In this document: in pieces, positions 16,997-25,023 of the stretch
Position numbering within the stretch: the stretch's first letter is position 1
Layout: every line of letters begins with the position of its first letter
Assembly: GCA_017992695.1 (NCBI GenBank)
Contig: JAGOOC010000001.1
Span: forward strand, 62,001 to 126,000
Length of the DNA stretch: 64,000 nucleotides
DNA from: Bacteroides sp.
GTDB lineage: Bacteria; Bacteroidota; Bacteroidia; Bacteroidales; Bacteroidaceae
Direction of reading: 5' to 3'
The notes under the pieces: generated by a model
What the model was told of the DNA's origin: nothing
The model's database searches: none
The model's input: the letters and a program-made list of their open reading frames with translations, nothing else
Position numbers and translations under genes: made by a program

Positions 16997-17929
16997 TTAA
17001 GGCCGACTTAGCCGCTTGGTTCGTTCTTCTTCAGAGAAGAGCTGATTAAATTCTTCGCGAGTGCGCTTCCAACGATTATGAGACCACAACCAATATTGGG
17101 GTGCACGCTGAATAGTCTGTTCAAGCAAACGGAAGTATTGCTCTGTGGCATAGAATATAGGGTGATTATTCAACGAATCGGCTATCTTCACAAAGCGACA
17201 AAGATAATAGCCACGCTTGGGGCGACTGATATCTAAATAAACAACCGTTGTATCAGCAATCTTGGAAATTCGCTCGGTACCCGTGAAAACAGGTGTATCA
17301 TGATGAAGAAAGTCAGCAAAATAGTGCACACTTTCATAGCCCGGAACTTGATCGGAGATATAACCTACAATATTCAAAATTTTGCTTTTCTTCCAACCAA
17401 TAACAGTTCGGAAGGTATCGTTCATGGTAATAGACTTTGCACCAAAACGACTGCGCAGGTGGAGGAAAAGTTTATCGAAAGCTGCGTTTTCTAACGGATG
17501 ATATACTTGACCACAAATTTCTGGACGCCCTAAATGAATGGGCAACGAGCTCACCCACTCCCAATTGCAATAGTGCCCCAGGTAGCAAGAGCAAGAACGA
17601 CCGGCATCAAAAGCATCAGTTACTAACTCGGTACCTTCAAACGTCATGCGCTTCTGCATCTCTTTCTTGCTCATCGAGAAAAGCTTTACCGTCTCTACCA
17701 TGTAATCGCAGAAAAAAGAGTAGAAGTCTTTCTCTATTTGAATAATCTCTTTCATATCCTTTTCAGGAAAAGAGCTGACGAGGTTGTTGCGCACTACCTT
17801 TCGGCGATAGCGCACACCATAATAAAGTGGGTAGTAGAGTAGATCGGAAAAGACATACAACAGTCTCAACGGGAGCAAAGAAGCGAGAAACCAAAAAGAG
17901 AAAACAATATAATACAATATAGACTTCAT
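16997..17929 (-). CDS. LpxL/HtrB-family lipid A acyltransferase
   Basis: A 310-residue protein with an N-terminal membrane helix and the acyltransferase motif HYCNWE at residues 119-124, the HX4E/D catalytic pair of the LpxL/LpxM family. FTGTERISKIAD near 215 and YFRLLEQTIQRAPQYWLWSHNRWKR near 265-290 are the other family blocks, the last very typical. It would add a secondary acyl chain from acyl-ACP to lipid A, or act on an ornithine-type lipid. It lies 4 bp after the GT9 heptosyltransferase in one operon with DUF4254, which points to LOS. The end is 185 bp from the crystallin gene, with no clear terminator. Confidence 0.87.
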   Translation of the reverse strand: MKSILYYIVFSFWFLASLLPLRLLYVFSDLLYYPLYYGVRYRRKVVRNNLVSSFPEKDMKEIIQIEKDFYSFFCDYMVETVKLFSMSKKEMQKRMTFEGTELVTDAFDAGRSCSCYLGHYCNWEWVSSLPIHLGRPEICGQVYHPLENAAFDKLFLHLRSRFGAKSITMNDTFRTVIGWKKSKILNIVGYISDQVPGYESVHYFADFLHHDTPVFTGTERISKIADTTVVYLDISRPKRGYYLCRFVKIADSLNNHPIFYATEQYFRLLEQTIQRAPQYWLWSHNRWKRTREEFNQLFSEEERTKRLSRP

Positions 17930-17933
17930 ACAA

Positions 17934-18965
17934 TCAACGAATTATTCTTTCAATCTTTTCGATCACCTGCTCGGGCGTGATCTGCATTAGGCAAGCGTAG
18001 TCGCCCCGAAAGCAGGACTTCTGTCCATAAACCGAACAAGGACGGCAGGGCAGGTCAACCTGTACTGTGTTGATAGGGAGCTGTTTCCATCCCATAAAAC
18101 CGGCATACGGATGTGTTGCACCCCAGATGGACACAACGGGAGTGTTAACTAGCGAAGCCAAATGCATATTAGCAGAATCCATGGAGAGCATTACATCGAG
18201 GTAACTCATTAGGTTCAACTCTGTCGATAAATTCAGCTTCCCGATCATCGAGGTAACAGACGGATACTTCTTTATCCAGCGATCAAAAACCTCTTGTTCT
18301 TCTTTTCCACCTCCAAAAAGGAATACCCTCACCGTAGGGTCTGAAGCGAAATGAGCAACAATTTGCTCTTGCAATGCTAAGGGATAGATCTTACCCAAGT
18401 GTTTGGCAAACGGTGCTATGCCAATCCATTTGTGGGTACCTTTAGGCTCAACGACAGAGGATAGTTGAGAAAAGTCGCCTTGTCCTTCCCCATAAATAGA
18501 GCTAAAGTTGAGTAAAATGGGACAGCCGAGGGTAGAAAACACATCAGCATAACGCCGAAAGGAGCTTTTTTGCATCTCAAGTACCTTGTGCCGACGACGA
18601 GTCAGTCGCTTCTTTCCTAAACGACCTTTGTGGATAGAGGCTACAGAAATTCCTGAAAGTAAGAAACGAGAGCAAAGATAGCGAGAGCGTAGCACATCGT
18701 GAAGATCGGCCACATAATCAAAATGCATGGCTTTAAGCTCCGCAAATAGCTTATTCAAGCCACGAAGCCCTTTGTGCTTGCCCGATAAATCGGCACTAAC
18801 GAAACTGACATTGGCAGGCAACCTCTGAAAAAGAGGTTGCGACATACCACGACTTAATATCACTATTTCGTGTTGAGGATATTGCACGGCTAGCGAATGA
18901 ATGACCGGAATGGTCATCGCCACATCACCAAGTGCCGAAAAACGAATAACAAGAATACGGGCCAT
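17934..18965 (-). CDS. GT9-family ADP-heptose:LPS heptosyltransferase
   Basis: A 343-residue GT-B enzyme of family 9. It opens with ARILVIRFSALGDVAMTIPVI, the standard GT9 start whose GD pair lies near the active site. The C-terminal half has IGIAPFAKHLGKIYP near 178-192, LFGGGKEEQEVFDRW near 215-230 and SMDSANMHLASLVNTPVVSIWGATHP near 255-285, the ADP-heptose binding block. PCRPCSVYGQKSCFRGDYACL is the cysteine-rich tail common in WaaF/WaaC relatives. It would add a heptose to the inner LOS core. It lies 3 bp after DUF4254 and 4 bp before the acyltransferase, so all three are one transcript. Confidence 0.9.
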   Translation of the reverse strand: MARILVIRFSALGDVAMTIPVIHSLAVQYPQHEIVILSRGMSQPLFQRLPANVSFVSADLSGKHKGLRGLNKLFAELKAMHFDYVADLHDVLRSRYLCSRFLLSGISVASIHKGRLGKKRLTRRRHKVLEMQKSSFRRYADVFSTLGCPILLNFSSIYGEGQGDFSQLSSVVEPKGTHKWIGIAPFAKHLGKIYPLALQEQIVAHFASDPTVRVFLFGGGKEEQEVFDRWIKKYPSVTSMIGKLNLSTELNLMSYLDVMLSMDSANMHLASLVNTPVVSIWGATHPYAGFMGWKQLPINTVQVDLPCRPCSVYGQKSCFRGDYACLMQITPEQVIEKIERIIR

Positions 18966-18968
18966 CTA

Positions 18969-19574
18969 TCATTTTTTTGCATAAAGAACCGGATTCAGCG
19001 CCGGGTCATTATACATTTTCATCTGTTTATATACTTTCATATACTTGCGTCCTGCCTCGATATCAGCAAGCAACTGATCGATAGCTGTAGAAAGGTCTTT
19101 CTTCTGCTCCAATAGTACGTTCAGCTTCTTCAAGCATTGTTCGTGATGTTCGGGGGTAGTATCAGTGCGATCTACCTCTTGTTGCATGTGTACTATTTTC
19201 AATGCAAGGATAGATAAGCGGTCGATAGCCCAAGCCGGACTTTCAGTGTTAATTGTGGCACCGGGCAATGGTTGAGCTGTTTTGTATTTATCCAAGAAGT
19301 AGCTATCAATCAGCTCGACCAGGTCTGTGCGATCTTGATTGGATTTATCAATCCGACGCTTCAAGGCAAGTGCCTCTACGGGATCGATATGTGGGTCGCG
19401 GATGATATCCTCAAAATGCCATTGCACAGCGTCAATCCAATTTTTAAGGTACAAATAATACTCAATGGACTTCACCTCGTAAGGATTGTTCATTGTTGCA
19501 TCAACGCTGTCTGTTAAGTGATAATCGGCAGTCGATTTTTCAAAAATGCCATTACAAAGGGTGGTAAATGTCAT
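18969..19574 (-). CDS. DUF4254-domain protein
   Basis: A 201-residue, mostly helical, soluble protein that matches the DUF4254 family common in Bacteroidales. It has no signal peptide or membrane helix. Residues 110-130 (ESPAWAIDRLSILALKIVHM) form the best conserved block I recognise, and the C-terminal half is a predicted coiled or helical hairpin. Its function is unknown. It is the first gene of the operon with the GT9 heptosyltransferase and the LpxL-type acyltransferase, separated by 3 bp from GT9. The context suggests a role in inner-core or lipid A assembly, but nothing in the sequence shows an enzyme activity. Confidence 0.75.
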   Translation of the reverse strand: MTFTTLCNGIFEKSTADYHLTDSVDATMNNPYEVKSIEYYLYLKNWIDAVQWHFEDIIRDPHIDPVEALALKRRIDKSNQDRTDLVELIDSYFLDKYKTAQPLPGATINTESPAWAIDRLSILALKIVHMQQEVDRTDTTPEHHEQCLKKLNVLLEQKKDLSTAIDQLLADIEAGRKYMKVYKQMKMYNDPALNPVLYAKK

Positions 19575-19605
19575 ATTCTTAAATTACTTAAAATGTACAA
19601 TGAAA

Positions 19606-19637
19606 CAAAGCTATGCAATATTTTTCAGACAGGCAAC
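19606..19637 (-). promoter_or_regulatory. Promoter for the DUF4254-GT9-LpxL operon
   Basis: On the minus strand GTTG (19637-19634), a 20 bp spacer, then TAGCTTTG (19613-19606), 31 bp before the ATG at 19574. The core of the Bacteroides promoter is kept, with one change in the upstream box. Confidence 0.6.
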
Positions 19638-19659
19638 ACTTTCTTACTTTTTTATTTTT

Positions 19660-19667
19660 TACCTTTG
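19660..19667 (+). promoter_or_regulatory. Promoter -7 box for pdxB
   Basis: TACCTTTG followed by C, 23 bp before the ATG at 19691. The leader would be very short, under 20 bases. No TTTG upstream box is visible. Confidence 0.5.
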
Positions 19668-19690
19668 CTTCTCCAAAACAACAGATGTAT

Positions 19691-20734
19691 ATGAAAATTA
19701 TTATAGACAACAAAATACCCTACATAAGAGAGGCCGCCGAACAGATAGCCAAGGAGGTGGTGTATGCCCCGGGCAAAGCGTTTACTTCTGAGTTGATACG
19801 CGATGCTGATGCACTAATTATTCGTACCCGCACGCATTGCAACCGCGAATTGCTTGAGGGTAGCCGGGTGAAGTTTATTGCTACTGCAACTATTGGCTTT
19901 GATCATATCGATACCGCTTACTGTCAGTCGGCAGGTATTACCTGGACCAATGCGCCGGGTTGCAACTCAGCTTCGGTAGCTCAATACATAGAGTCGGCCC
20001 TTCTATTGCTGAAGTTGAAAAAAGGGAAGAAGTTATGCGAAATGACCATGGGCATTGTAGGGGTAGGCAACGTAGGTAGAAAGGTAGCAACCGTAGCCCG
20101 CAAATGGGGCATGCGTGTGTTACTAAACGATTTGCCAAGAGCAGAAAAAGAAGGAGGAAATGCATTTGCTTCATTGGGATGTATAGCTGAAGAGTGCGAT
20201 GTGATTACCTTTCACGTACCTTTATATAAAGAGGGAAAATACAAAACGTTTCATTTAGCGGACGAGGACTTCTTCCGCTCATTGAAACGTAAGCCAATTC
20301 TTATCAACACCTCGCGCGGAGAGGTAGTCGAAACAAGAGCGCTGCTTAATGCGTTGCACTTGGGCAATGTTTCAGAAGCGATTATCGACGTATGGGAGAA
20401 TGAACCTAATATACATCCGCAGCTATTAGAGGAGGTGATGATAGGAACTCCCCACATTGCCGGCTACTCGGCCGACGGCAAAGCCAACGCCACCCAGATG
20501 TCACTTGATGCACTTTGCAAGCACTTCAACATCGAGGCTCACTACAACATCACCCCACCCCAACCTCAAGAGCGTATCATTCACGCACAGAGTCGCGAAG
20601 AGGCGCTACTAAAGATCTACAATCCACAAAAAGACAGCGATGCATTGAAAACGCATCCCGAATTATTCGAACAGTTGCGTGAAGATTATCCACTTCGAAG
20701 AGAAGAACAAGCTTATATCATCAAGTTGTTATAG
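19691..20734 (+). CDS. pdxB: 4-phosphoerythronate dehydrogenase (PdxB)
   Basis: A 347-residue D-2-hydroxyacid dehydrogenase for the second step of the DXP-independent branch of pyridoxal phosphate synthesis, oxidising 4-phosphoerythronate with NAD. KIIIDNKIPYIREAAE at the start and FIATATIGFDHID near residue 60-72 are typical of PdxB. GIVGVGNVGRKV near 118-129 is the NAD-binding glycine motif, INTSRGEVVE near 205 contains the substrate arginine, and GTPHIAGYSADGK near 255 contains the catalytic histidine and the PdxB-specific GYS. A C-terminal dimerisation segment follows. The frame reaches back to 19613, but the -7 box and the family start favour 19691 (or the ATG at 19685). It ends 2 bp from convergent purN. 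Confidence 0.92.
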   Translation: MKIIIDNKIPYIREAAEQIAKEVVYAPGKAFTSELIRDADALIIRTRTHCNRELLEGSRVKFIATATIGFDHIDTAYCQSAGITWTNAPGCNSASVAQYIESALLLLKLKKGKKLCEMTMGIVGVGNVGRKVATVARKWGMRVLLNDLPRAEKEGGNAFASLGCIAEECDVITFHVPLYKEGKYKTFHLADEDFFRSLKRKPILINTSRGEVVETRALLNALHLGNVSEAIIDVWENEPNIHPQLLEEVMIGTPHIAGYSADGKANATQMSLDALCKHFNIEAHYNITPPQPQERIIHAQSREEALLKIYNPQKDSDALKTHPELFEQLREDYPLRREEQAYIIKLL

Positions 20735-20736
20735 GT

Positions 20737-21306
20737 TTACCTCAGTAACACCTCTTCAATAACATGAGGATAGTACTTATACTCTAAAGCATGCACTTTT
20801 TGTGCTACTTCAGTCGGAGAGTCTTGTGGCAGCACCTCACATTGGGCTTGGAAGATAATGCTTCCCTCGTCATAATGCTCATTAATGTAGTGTATCGTAA
20901 TGCCACTCTGCTTCTCTCCCGCTGCCACTACTGCTTCGTGCACACGGTCGCCATACATTCCCTTACCCCCATAATTGGGCAATAGAGCCGGATGTATATT
21001 TATGATTTTATTGGGATAAGCATGCAAAAGTACCTCGGGCACACGCAACAAAAAGCCGGCAAGCACAATAAAATCAATCTGATGGTGACGTAATAAGGTT
21101 AAAATATCCTTCCCCGTTTGCCAAGCGTCTTTCGAAAACACAGCAACGGGCACCTGTAGGCCTTGTGCACGGATCAAAACCGGTGCATCACTTTTATTGG
21201 AGAGCACCAAAGAGACCCTAACCAGATCATTCTCTTTGAAATACCGAATAATATTCTCGGCATTGGTTCCGGAGCCGGAAGCGAAAATTGCGATGTTTTT
21301 CTTCAT
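20737..21306 (-). CDS. purN: Phosphoribosylglycinamide formyltransferase
   Basis: A 189-residue enzyme of de novo purine synthesis that transfers the formyl group of 10-formyltetrahydrofolate to GAR. IAIFASGSGTNAENII at residues 5-20 binds the GAR phosphate. The catalytic set is Asn103 and His105 in INIHPALLP, with Asp146 in HYDEG. The length matches the bacterial family. It is a single gene, convergent with pdxB with only 2 bp between stops and divergent from acpP across 149 bp. A possible minus-strand -7-like box (TTCTTTTG) lies at 21352-21345. Confidence 0.95.
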   Translation of the reverse strand: MKKNIAIFASGSGTNAENIIRYFKENDLVRVSLVLSNKSDAPVLIRAQGLQVPVAVFSKDAWQTGKDILTLLRHHQIDFIVLAGFLLRVPEVLLHAYPNKIINIHPALLPNYGGKGMYGDRVHEAVVAAGEKQSGITIHYINEHYDEGSIIFQAQCEVLPQDSPTEVAQKVHALEYKYYPHVIEEVLLR

Positions 21307-21372
21307 AATGAGTCCATTCTATGCACAAAACAGTGAAAAATGTGCAAAAGAATAGATTTATTTAAGCAATTA

Positions 21373-21404
21373 CTTGCTCAGAACGATTTATATTTATTCC
21401 TTTG
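21373..21404 (+). promoter_or_regulatory. Promoter of the acpP-fabF-rnc operon
   Basis: CTTG (21373-21376), a 20 bp spacer, then TTCCTTTG (21397-21404) followed by C. It is a near match to the Bacteroides promoter, with T instead of A at the second position of the -7 box, 51 bp before the acpP ATG. Confidence 0.6.
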
Positions 21405-21455
21405 CACCGCAAATTTAAAGAAATAAAACTAATTATTAATTAAAAACTTAAAGTT

Positions 21456-21692
21456 ATGTCTGAAATTGCATCAAGAGTGAAAGCTATTATCGTTGATAAA
21501 TTAGGCGTTGAAGAATCAGAAGTTACCACCGAAGCAAGCTTCACAAACGACCTGGGAGCAGATTCACTTGACACGGTAGAACTTATCATGGAATTCGAAA
21601 AAGAATTTGGTATTTCTATTCCAGACGATCAAGCTGAAAAGATTGGTACTGTAGGCAACGCTGTATCTTACATCGAAGCTCACGCTAAGTAA
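21456..21692 (+). CDS. acpP: Acyl carrier protein
   Basis: A 78-residue acidic four-helix protein. Ser37 in [12 protein letters not shown] is the site of phosphopantetheine attachment. It carries growing acyl chains in type II fatty acid synthesis and donates them to lipid A and phospholipid enzymes, including probably the LpxL-type and LpxA-like proteins in this window. The length and the DSL motif are exactly as expected. It is the first gene of the operon with fabF 15 bp downstream and rnc after that, an order found in many bacteria. Strong expression is expected from the promoter at 21373-21404. Confidence 0.98.
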   Translation: MSEIASRVKAIIVDKLGVEESEVTTEASFTNDLGADSLDTVELIMEFEKEFGISIPDDQAEKIGTVGNAVSYIEAHAK

Positions 21693-21707
21693 TCCAATTT
21701 CATCAAT

Positions 21708-22970
21708 ATGGAATTAAAAAGAGTTGTAGTAACAGGTCTGGGCGCCATTACCCCCATTGGCAACAATGTTCCCGAGTTTTGGGAAAATCTTGTGAATGGG
21801 GTTAGTGGAGCAGGACCTATTACTCATTTCGATGCATCACAATTCAAGACTCAATTCGCATGCGAAGTGAAAGGCTTCGATGTAAACCAATATATGGATC
21901 GCAAAGAAGCACGGAAGATGGACCTGTACACACAGTATGCCATTGCCGTTGCCAAAGAAGCTGTTACAGACTCGGGTCTTGATATAGAAAATGAGGATCG
22001 CAACAAAATCGGTGTCATTTTTGGTGCCGGCATTGGTGGTATCCGTACATTTGAAGAGGAAGTAAGCAATTACGCACTCAACAAAGAAAAAGGTCCGAAG
22101 TTTAATCCGTTTTTCATCCCTAAGATGATTTCGGATATCGCTGCCGGGCAGATTTCGATCATGTACGGCTTCCACGGACCTAACTATGCTACTTGTTCTG
22201 CTTGTGCAACTTCGACCAACGCCATAGCCGATGCATTCAATCTGATCCGTTTGGGTAAGGCGAATGTAATCGTATCGGGCGGTTCTGAAGCAGCCATTGC
22301 AGCTTCGGGTGTAGGAGGTTTTAACGCAATGCACGCCTTGTCTACCCGCAACGACGAAGCCCAAAAGGCTTCACGCCCGTTTAGCGCAAGCCGTGACGGC
22401 TTTGTGATGGGCGAAGGTGGCGGCTGCCTGATTCTAGAAGAGTTGGAACATGCCAAAGCTCGTGGCGCGAAGATCTATGCTGAAGTAGCAGGTGTAGGTA
22501 TGTCTGCCGATGCTCATCACCTTACCGCTTCTCATCCCGATGGATTGGGTGCTAAGTTAGTGATGCGCAACGCACTCGAAGATGCTGAATTGGATCCATC
22601 ACAAGTGGATTATATCAACGTACACGGAACATCTACTCCGGTGGGAGATATTTCGGAAACGAAGGCGATTAAAGATGTTTTTGGCGATCATGCATTTGCA
22701 TTGAACATCAGTTCGAGCAAATCAATGACAGGCCATTTGCTAGGTGCTGCCGGTGCGGTAGAAGCCATTGCAAGTATCCTTGCCATCAAGAACAACATCG
22801 TTCCCCCGACTATCAACCACGAAGAAGGTGACAACGACGAGAATATTGATTACAACCTTAATTTCACGTTCAACAAAGCTCAGAAACGTGAAGTGAATGT
22901 AGCCCTTTCGAACACATTCGGATTTGGCGGTCATAATGCTTGTGTTATCTTCAAAAAATACGCAGAATAA
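21708..22970 (+). CDS. fabF: Beta-ketoacyl-ACP synthase II
   Basis: A 420-residue condensing enzyme that extends acyl-ACP with malonyl-ACP. RVVVTGLGAITPIGNN opens it. The nucleophile is Cys166 in ATCSACATST. The two histidines that complete the triad lie in NVHGTSTPVGD near residue 305 and in GHLLGAAGAVEA near residue 342. The glycine-rich NTFGFGGHNACVIF block lies at the C-terminus. It sits 15 bp after acpP. The rnc frame begins at its 3' end, probably with overlap. Confidence 0.97.
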   Translation: MELKRVVVTGLGAITPIGNNVPEFWENLVNGVSGAGPITHFDASQFKTQFACEVKGFDVNQYMDRKEARKMDLYTQYAIAVAKEAVTDSGLDIENEDRNKIGVIFGAGIGGIRTFEEEVSNYALNKEKGPKFNPFFIPKMISDIAAGQISIMYGFHGPNYATCSACATSTNAIADAFNLIRLGKANVIVSGGSEAAIAASGVGGFNAMHALSTRNDEAQKASRPFSASRDGFVMGEGGGCLILEELEHAKARGAKIYAEVAGVGMSADAHHLTASHPDGLGAKLVMRNALEDAELDPSQVDYINVHGTSTPVGDISETKAIKDVFGDHAFALNISSSKSMTGHLLGAAGAVEAIASILAIKNNIVPPTINHEEGDNDENIDYNLNFTFNKAQKREVNVALSNTFGFGGHNACVIFKKYAE

Positions 22971-23829
22971 AGTCGTGTTACGTAACCAAATAAATAAGAT
23001 AAGGCTCCTGTTTGTCAAGAACAGAGAGTCTTATCTTTGTTTTTATCAGATCCTGGGGTTTTACCCGCGCAGCATTCAGCTCTATGAGCAAGCTTTGCTA
23101 CATAAATCGACGACTGTTCGCACGGACAAAGGACGGTTACTGAACAATGAGCGTCTTGAATTCTTAGGCGATGCCATTTTGGACGCTATCGTGGCGGATA
23201 TCGTTTACAAGCATTTCGAAGGCAAGCCAGAGGGTTTTTTGACGAATACGCGATCTAAAATAGTTCAACGCGAAACCTTGAATCAGTTGGCTGTGGAAAT
23301 AGGTTTAGACAAACTCATCAAATACTCTGCACGCTCTTCTTCACACAATAGCTACATGTATGGCAATGCTTTTGAAGCGTTTATTGGAGCCATATATTTG
23401 GATCAAGGGTACGAGTGCTGCAAGAAGTTTCTCGAAGATAGAATTATTCATCCGTATATCGACCTCGACAAGCTGTCGCGTAAGGAGGTTAACTTCAAAT
23501 CGAAACTCATTGAGTGGAGTCAGAAGAATAAAATGGTTGTATCTTTTGAACTGATTGAGCAGTTTCTTGACAAAGAGGGCAATCCTGTTTTCCAAACCGA
23601 GGTACGCATCGAAGGGCTTCCCGGTGGTGCAGGAAACGGATACTCCAAAAAAGAGTCGCAACAAAACGCAGCTCAAATTGCACTGAAAAAGATTAAAAGT
23701 GATTCAGCGTTTATTGAAAGAGTCTACGAGATAAAAGCACAAAACACACTTATCAACGAAGAGAGCAGCTCCGAGGAAATTATAAGTAATGAGACCTCGG
23801 AACAGGAAAACTCGCAAGAGGCTGTTTAA
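22936..23829 (+). CDS. rnc: Ribonuclease III
   Basis: A protein of about 297 residues. The catalytic domain holds the RNase III signature NERLEFLGDAILD at residues 71-83, with a second acidic site in YGNAFEAFIGAIYLD near 145. A double-stranded-RNA-binding domain lies at about 185-260 (GGAGNGYSKKESQQNAAQIAL). The tail is acidic and low in complexity (ESSSEEIISNETSEQEN). It processes rRNA precursors and other duplex RNA. The start is uncertain: the ATG at 22936 overlaps fabF by 35 bp, and a GTG at 22975, five bases after the fabF stop, is an equal candidate. It is the third gene of the acpP operon. Confidence 0.93.
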   Translation: MLVLSSKNTQNKVVLRNQINKIRLLFVKNRESYLCFYQILGFYPRSIQLYEQALLHKSTTVRTDKGRLLNNERLEFLGDAILDAIVADIVYKHFEGKPEGFLTNTRSKIVQRETLNQLAVEIGLDKLIKYSARSSSHNSYMYGNAFEAFIGAIYLDQGYECCKKFLEDRIIHPYIDLDKLSRKEVNFKSKLIEWSQKNKMVVSFELIEQFLDKEGNPVFQTEVRIEGLPGGAGNGYSKKESQQNAAQIALKKIKSDSAFIERVYEIKAQNTLINEESSSEEIISNETSEQENSQEAV

Positions 23830-23875
23830 GCAGCATCGCAATAAAGTCCAACATCACCTCTTTTTACCCGAAACT

Positions 23876-24886
23876 TTATCCGAAACAGATACCCATACGT
23901 CGTCCTTGAACAACAAGGTCATGATCTTCTGTAACCAGTTTCAACTTGCCGGCTACCTCTTCAAGCGCAATAGAAGATATTTCATTTCCATTCAAAGCAA
24001 TCATTCGACCAAACTGTCCATTGGCTATCAGCTCTGTGGCGTGGCCACCCATACGAGTCGACAAGTTGCGATCAAACGGTGTAGGTGAACCACCCCGCTG
24101 TATATAACCCAAGACCGTTTCGCGCGTCTCAATTCCAGTTTCAAATTCGATTTCCTGAGCAATGTAAGTGGCAGCGTGCTTCTCTCCTCGGGTATGAATG
24201 CCTTCGGCCACCACCACAATCGAGTAGGGTTTCCCCTTCTTCAACCTGTTCATGATTGTTTCTCCGATATTCTTGATCGAATGAGGAATCTCGGGAACCA
24301 AAATAACATCGCCTCCACCTGCCATGCCCGAATAGAGTGCTATCCATCCGGCTTTATGCCCCATCACCTCAATAACCATCACTCGCTTGTGCGAGCTGGC
24401 TGTAGAGTGCAGACGATCAATAGCATCAGTAGCAATGTTCACAGCAGAATCGAACCCGAAAGAGAAATCGGTTCCCCAAATATCATTATCGATGGTTTTA
24501 GGCACCGAGACTACATTAACTCCCATGGCGGCAAACTTAGCGGCTGTTTTCTGCGTACCGTTTCCTCCGATACAAACCACACAGTCCAGCCCCAACTCCT
24601 CTATGTTATTTTTAATCAGTTCGGGCTTGTTCACATCTGATACCATACCCCCTTTTTTAAACGGTTTCTCGCGCGATGTGCCTAACATGGTACCACCCAA
24701 ATTAAGCAAGCCCGACAGTGATTTCTCGGTAAACAACTCTACATCTTTTGTTAACAGACCCTGAAAACCACTGTGGATACCTATCACCTCCATCCCGTAA
24801 TAATTCATAGCCGTTTTACACACACCACGTATAGTAGCGTTAATTCCGGGGCAATCGCCCCCCGAAGTCAATATCCCGATTCTCAT
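23876..24886 (-). CDS. pfkA: 6-phosphofructokinase, plant/trypanosome-like subgroup
   Basis: A 336-residue PFK. IGILTSGGDCPGINA at residues 3-17 and PKTIDND at 129-135 are family landmarks, and VIEVMGHKAGWIAL near 175 binds fructose 6-phosphate. The nucleotide site reads GGNGTQ at 107-112, where most bacterial ATP enzymes have GGDGS and PPi enzymes GGDDS. The lysine in PKTIDND is found in PPi-dependent and plant/trypanosome ATP enzymes, while E. coli has PGTIDND. The glycine at 110 argues for ATP, so the donor is not settled. It catalyses the committed step of glycolysis in the cytoplasm. It is a single gene convergent with rnc. Confidence 0.93.
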   Translation of the reverse strand: MRIGILTSGGDCPGINATIRGVCKTAMNYYGMEVIGIHSGFQGLLTKDVELFTEKSLSGLLNLGGTMLGTSREKPFKKGGMVSDVNKPELIKNNIEELGLDCVVCIGGNGTQKTAAKFAAMGVNVVSVPKTIDNDIWGTDFSFGFDSAVNIATDAIDRLHSTASSHKRVMVIEVMGHKAGWIALYSGMAGGGDVILVPEIPHSIKNIGETIMNRLKKGKPYSIVVVAEGIHTRGEKHAATYIAQEIEFETGIETRETVLGYIQRGGSPTPFDRNLSTRMGGHATELIANGQFGRMIALNGNEISSIALEEVAGKLKLVTEDHDLVVQGRRMGICFG

Positions 24887-24985
24887 TGGTTTTGTTTTTA
24901 TTGAAATTTAGATACTTTCTGCGCAATGGTCCTACTTTTAATGATTATTTCCGTCGTAAAGATAGAGAAAAAAGATAAATAAGGT

Positions 24986-24993
24986 TACTTTTG
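24986..24993 (+). promoter_or_regulatory. Promoter -7 box for the GH3-family gene
   Basis: TACTTTTG followed by T, 31 bp before the ATG at 25024, fits TAnnTTTG. No upstream TTTG is seen. Confidence 0.45.
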
Positions 24994-25023
24994 TGCGATT
25001 AAACGTTATACAGTCAAGTAGCA

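Noticed and set aside
21837..22364. 175-codon minus-strand frame inside fabF
   Set aside because: Antisense shadow of fabF, cysteine-rich composition from reverse reading only.
24176..24764. Plus-strand frames of 154 and 125 codons opposite pfkA
   Set aside because: Shadow frames of a conserved gene; no motif, promoter or signal.
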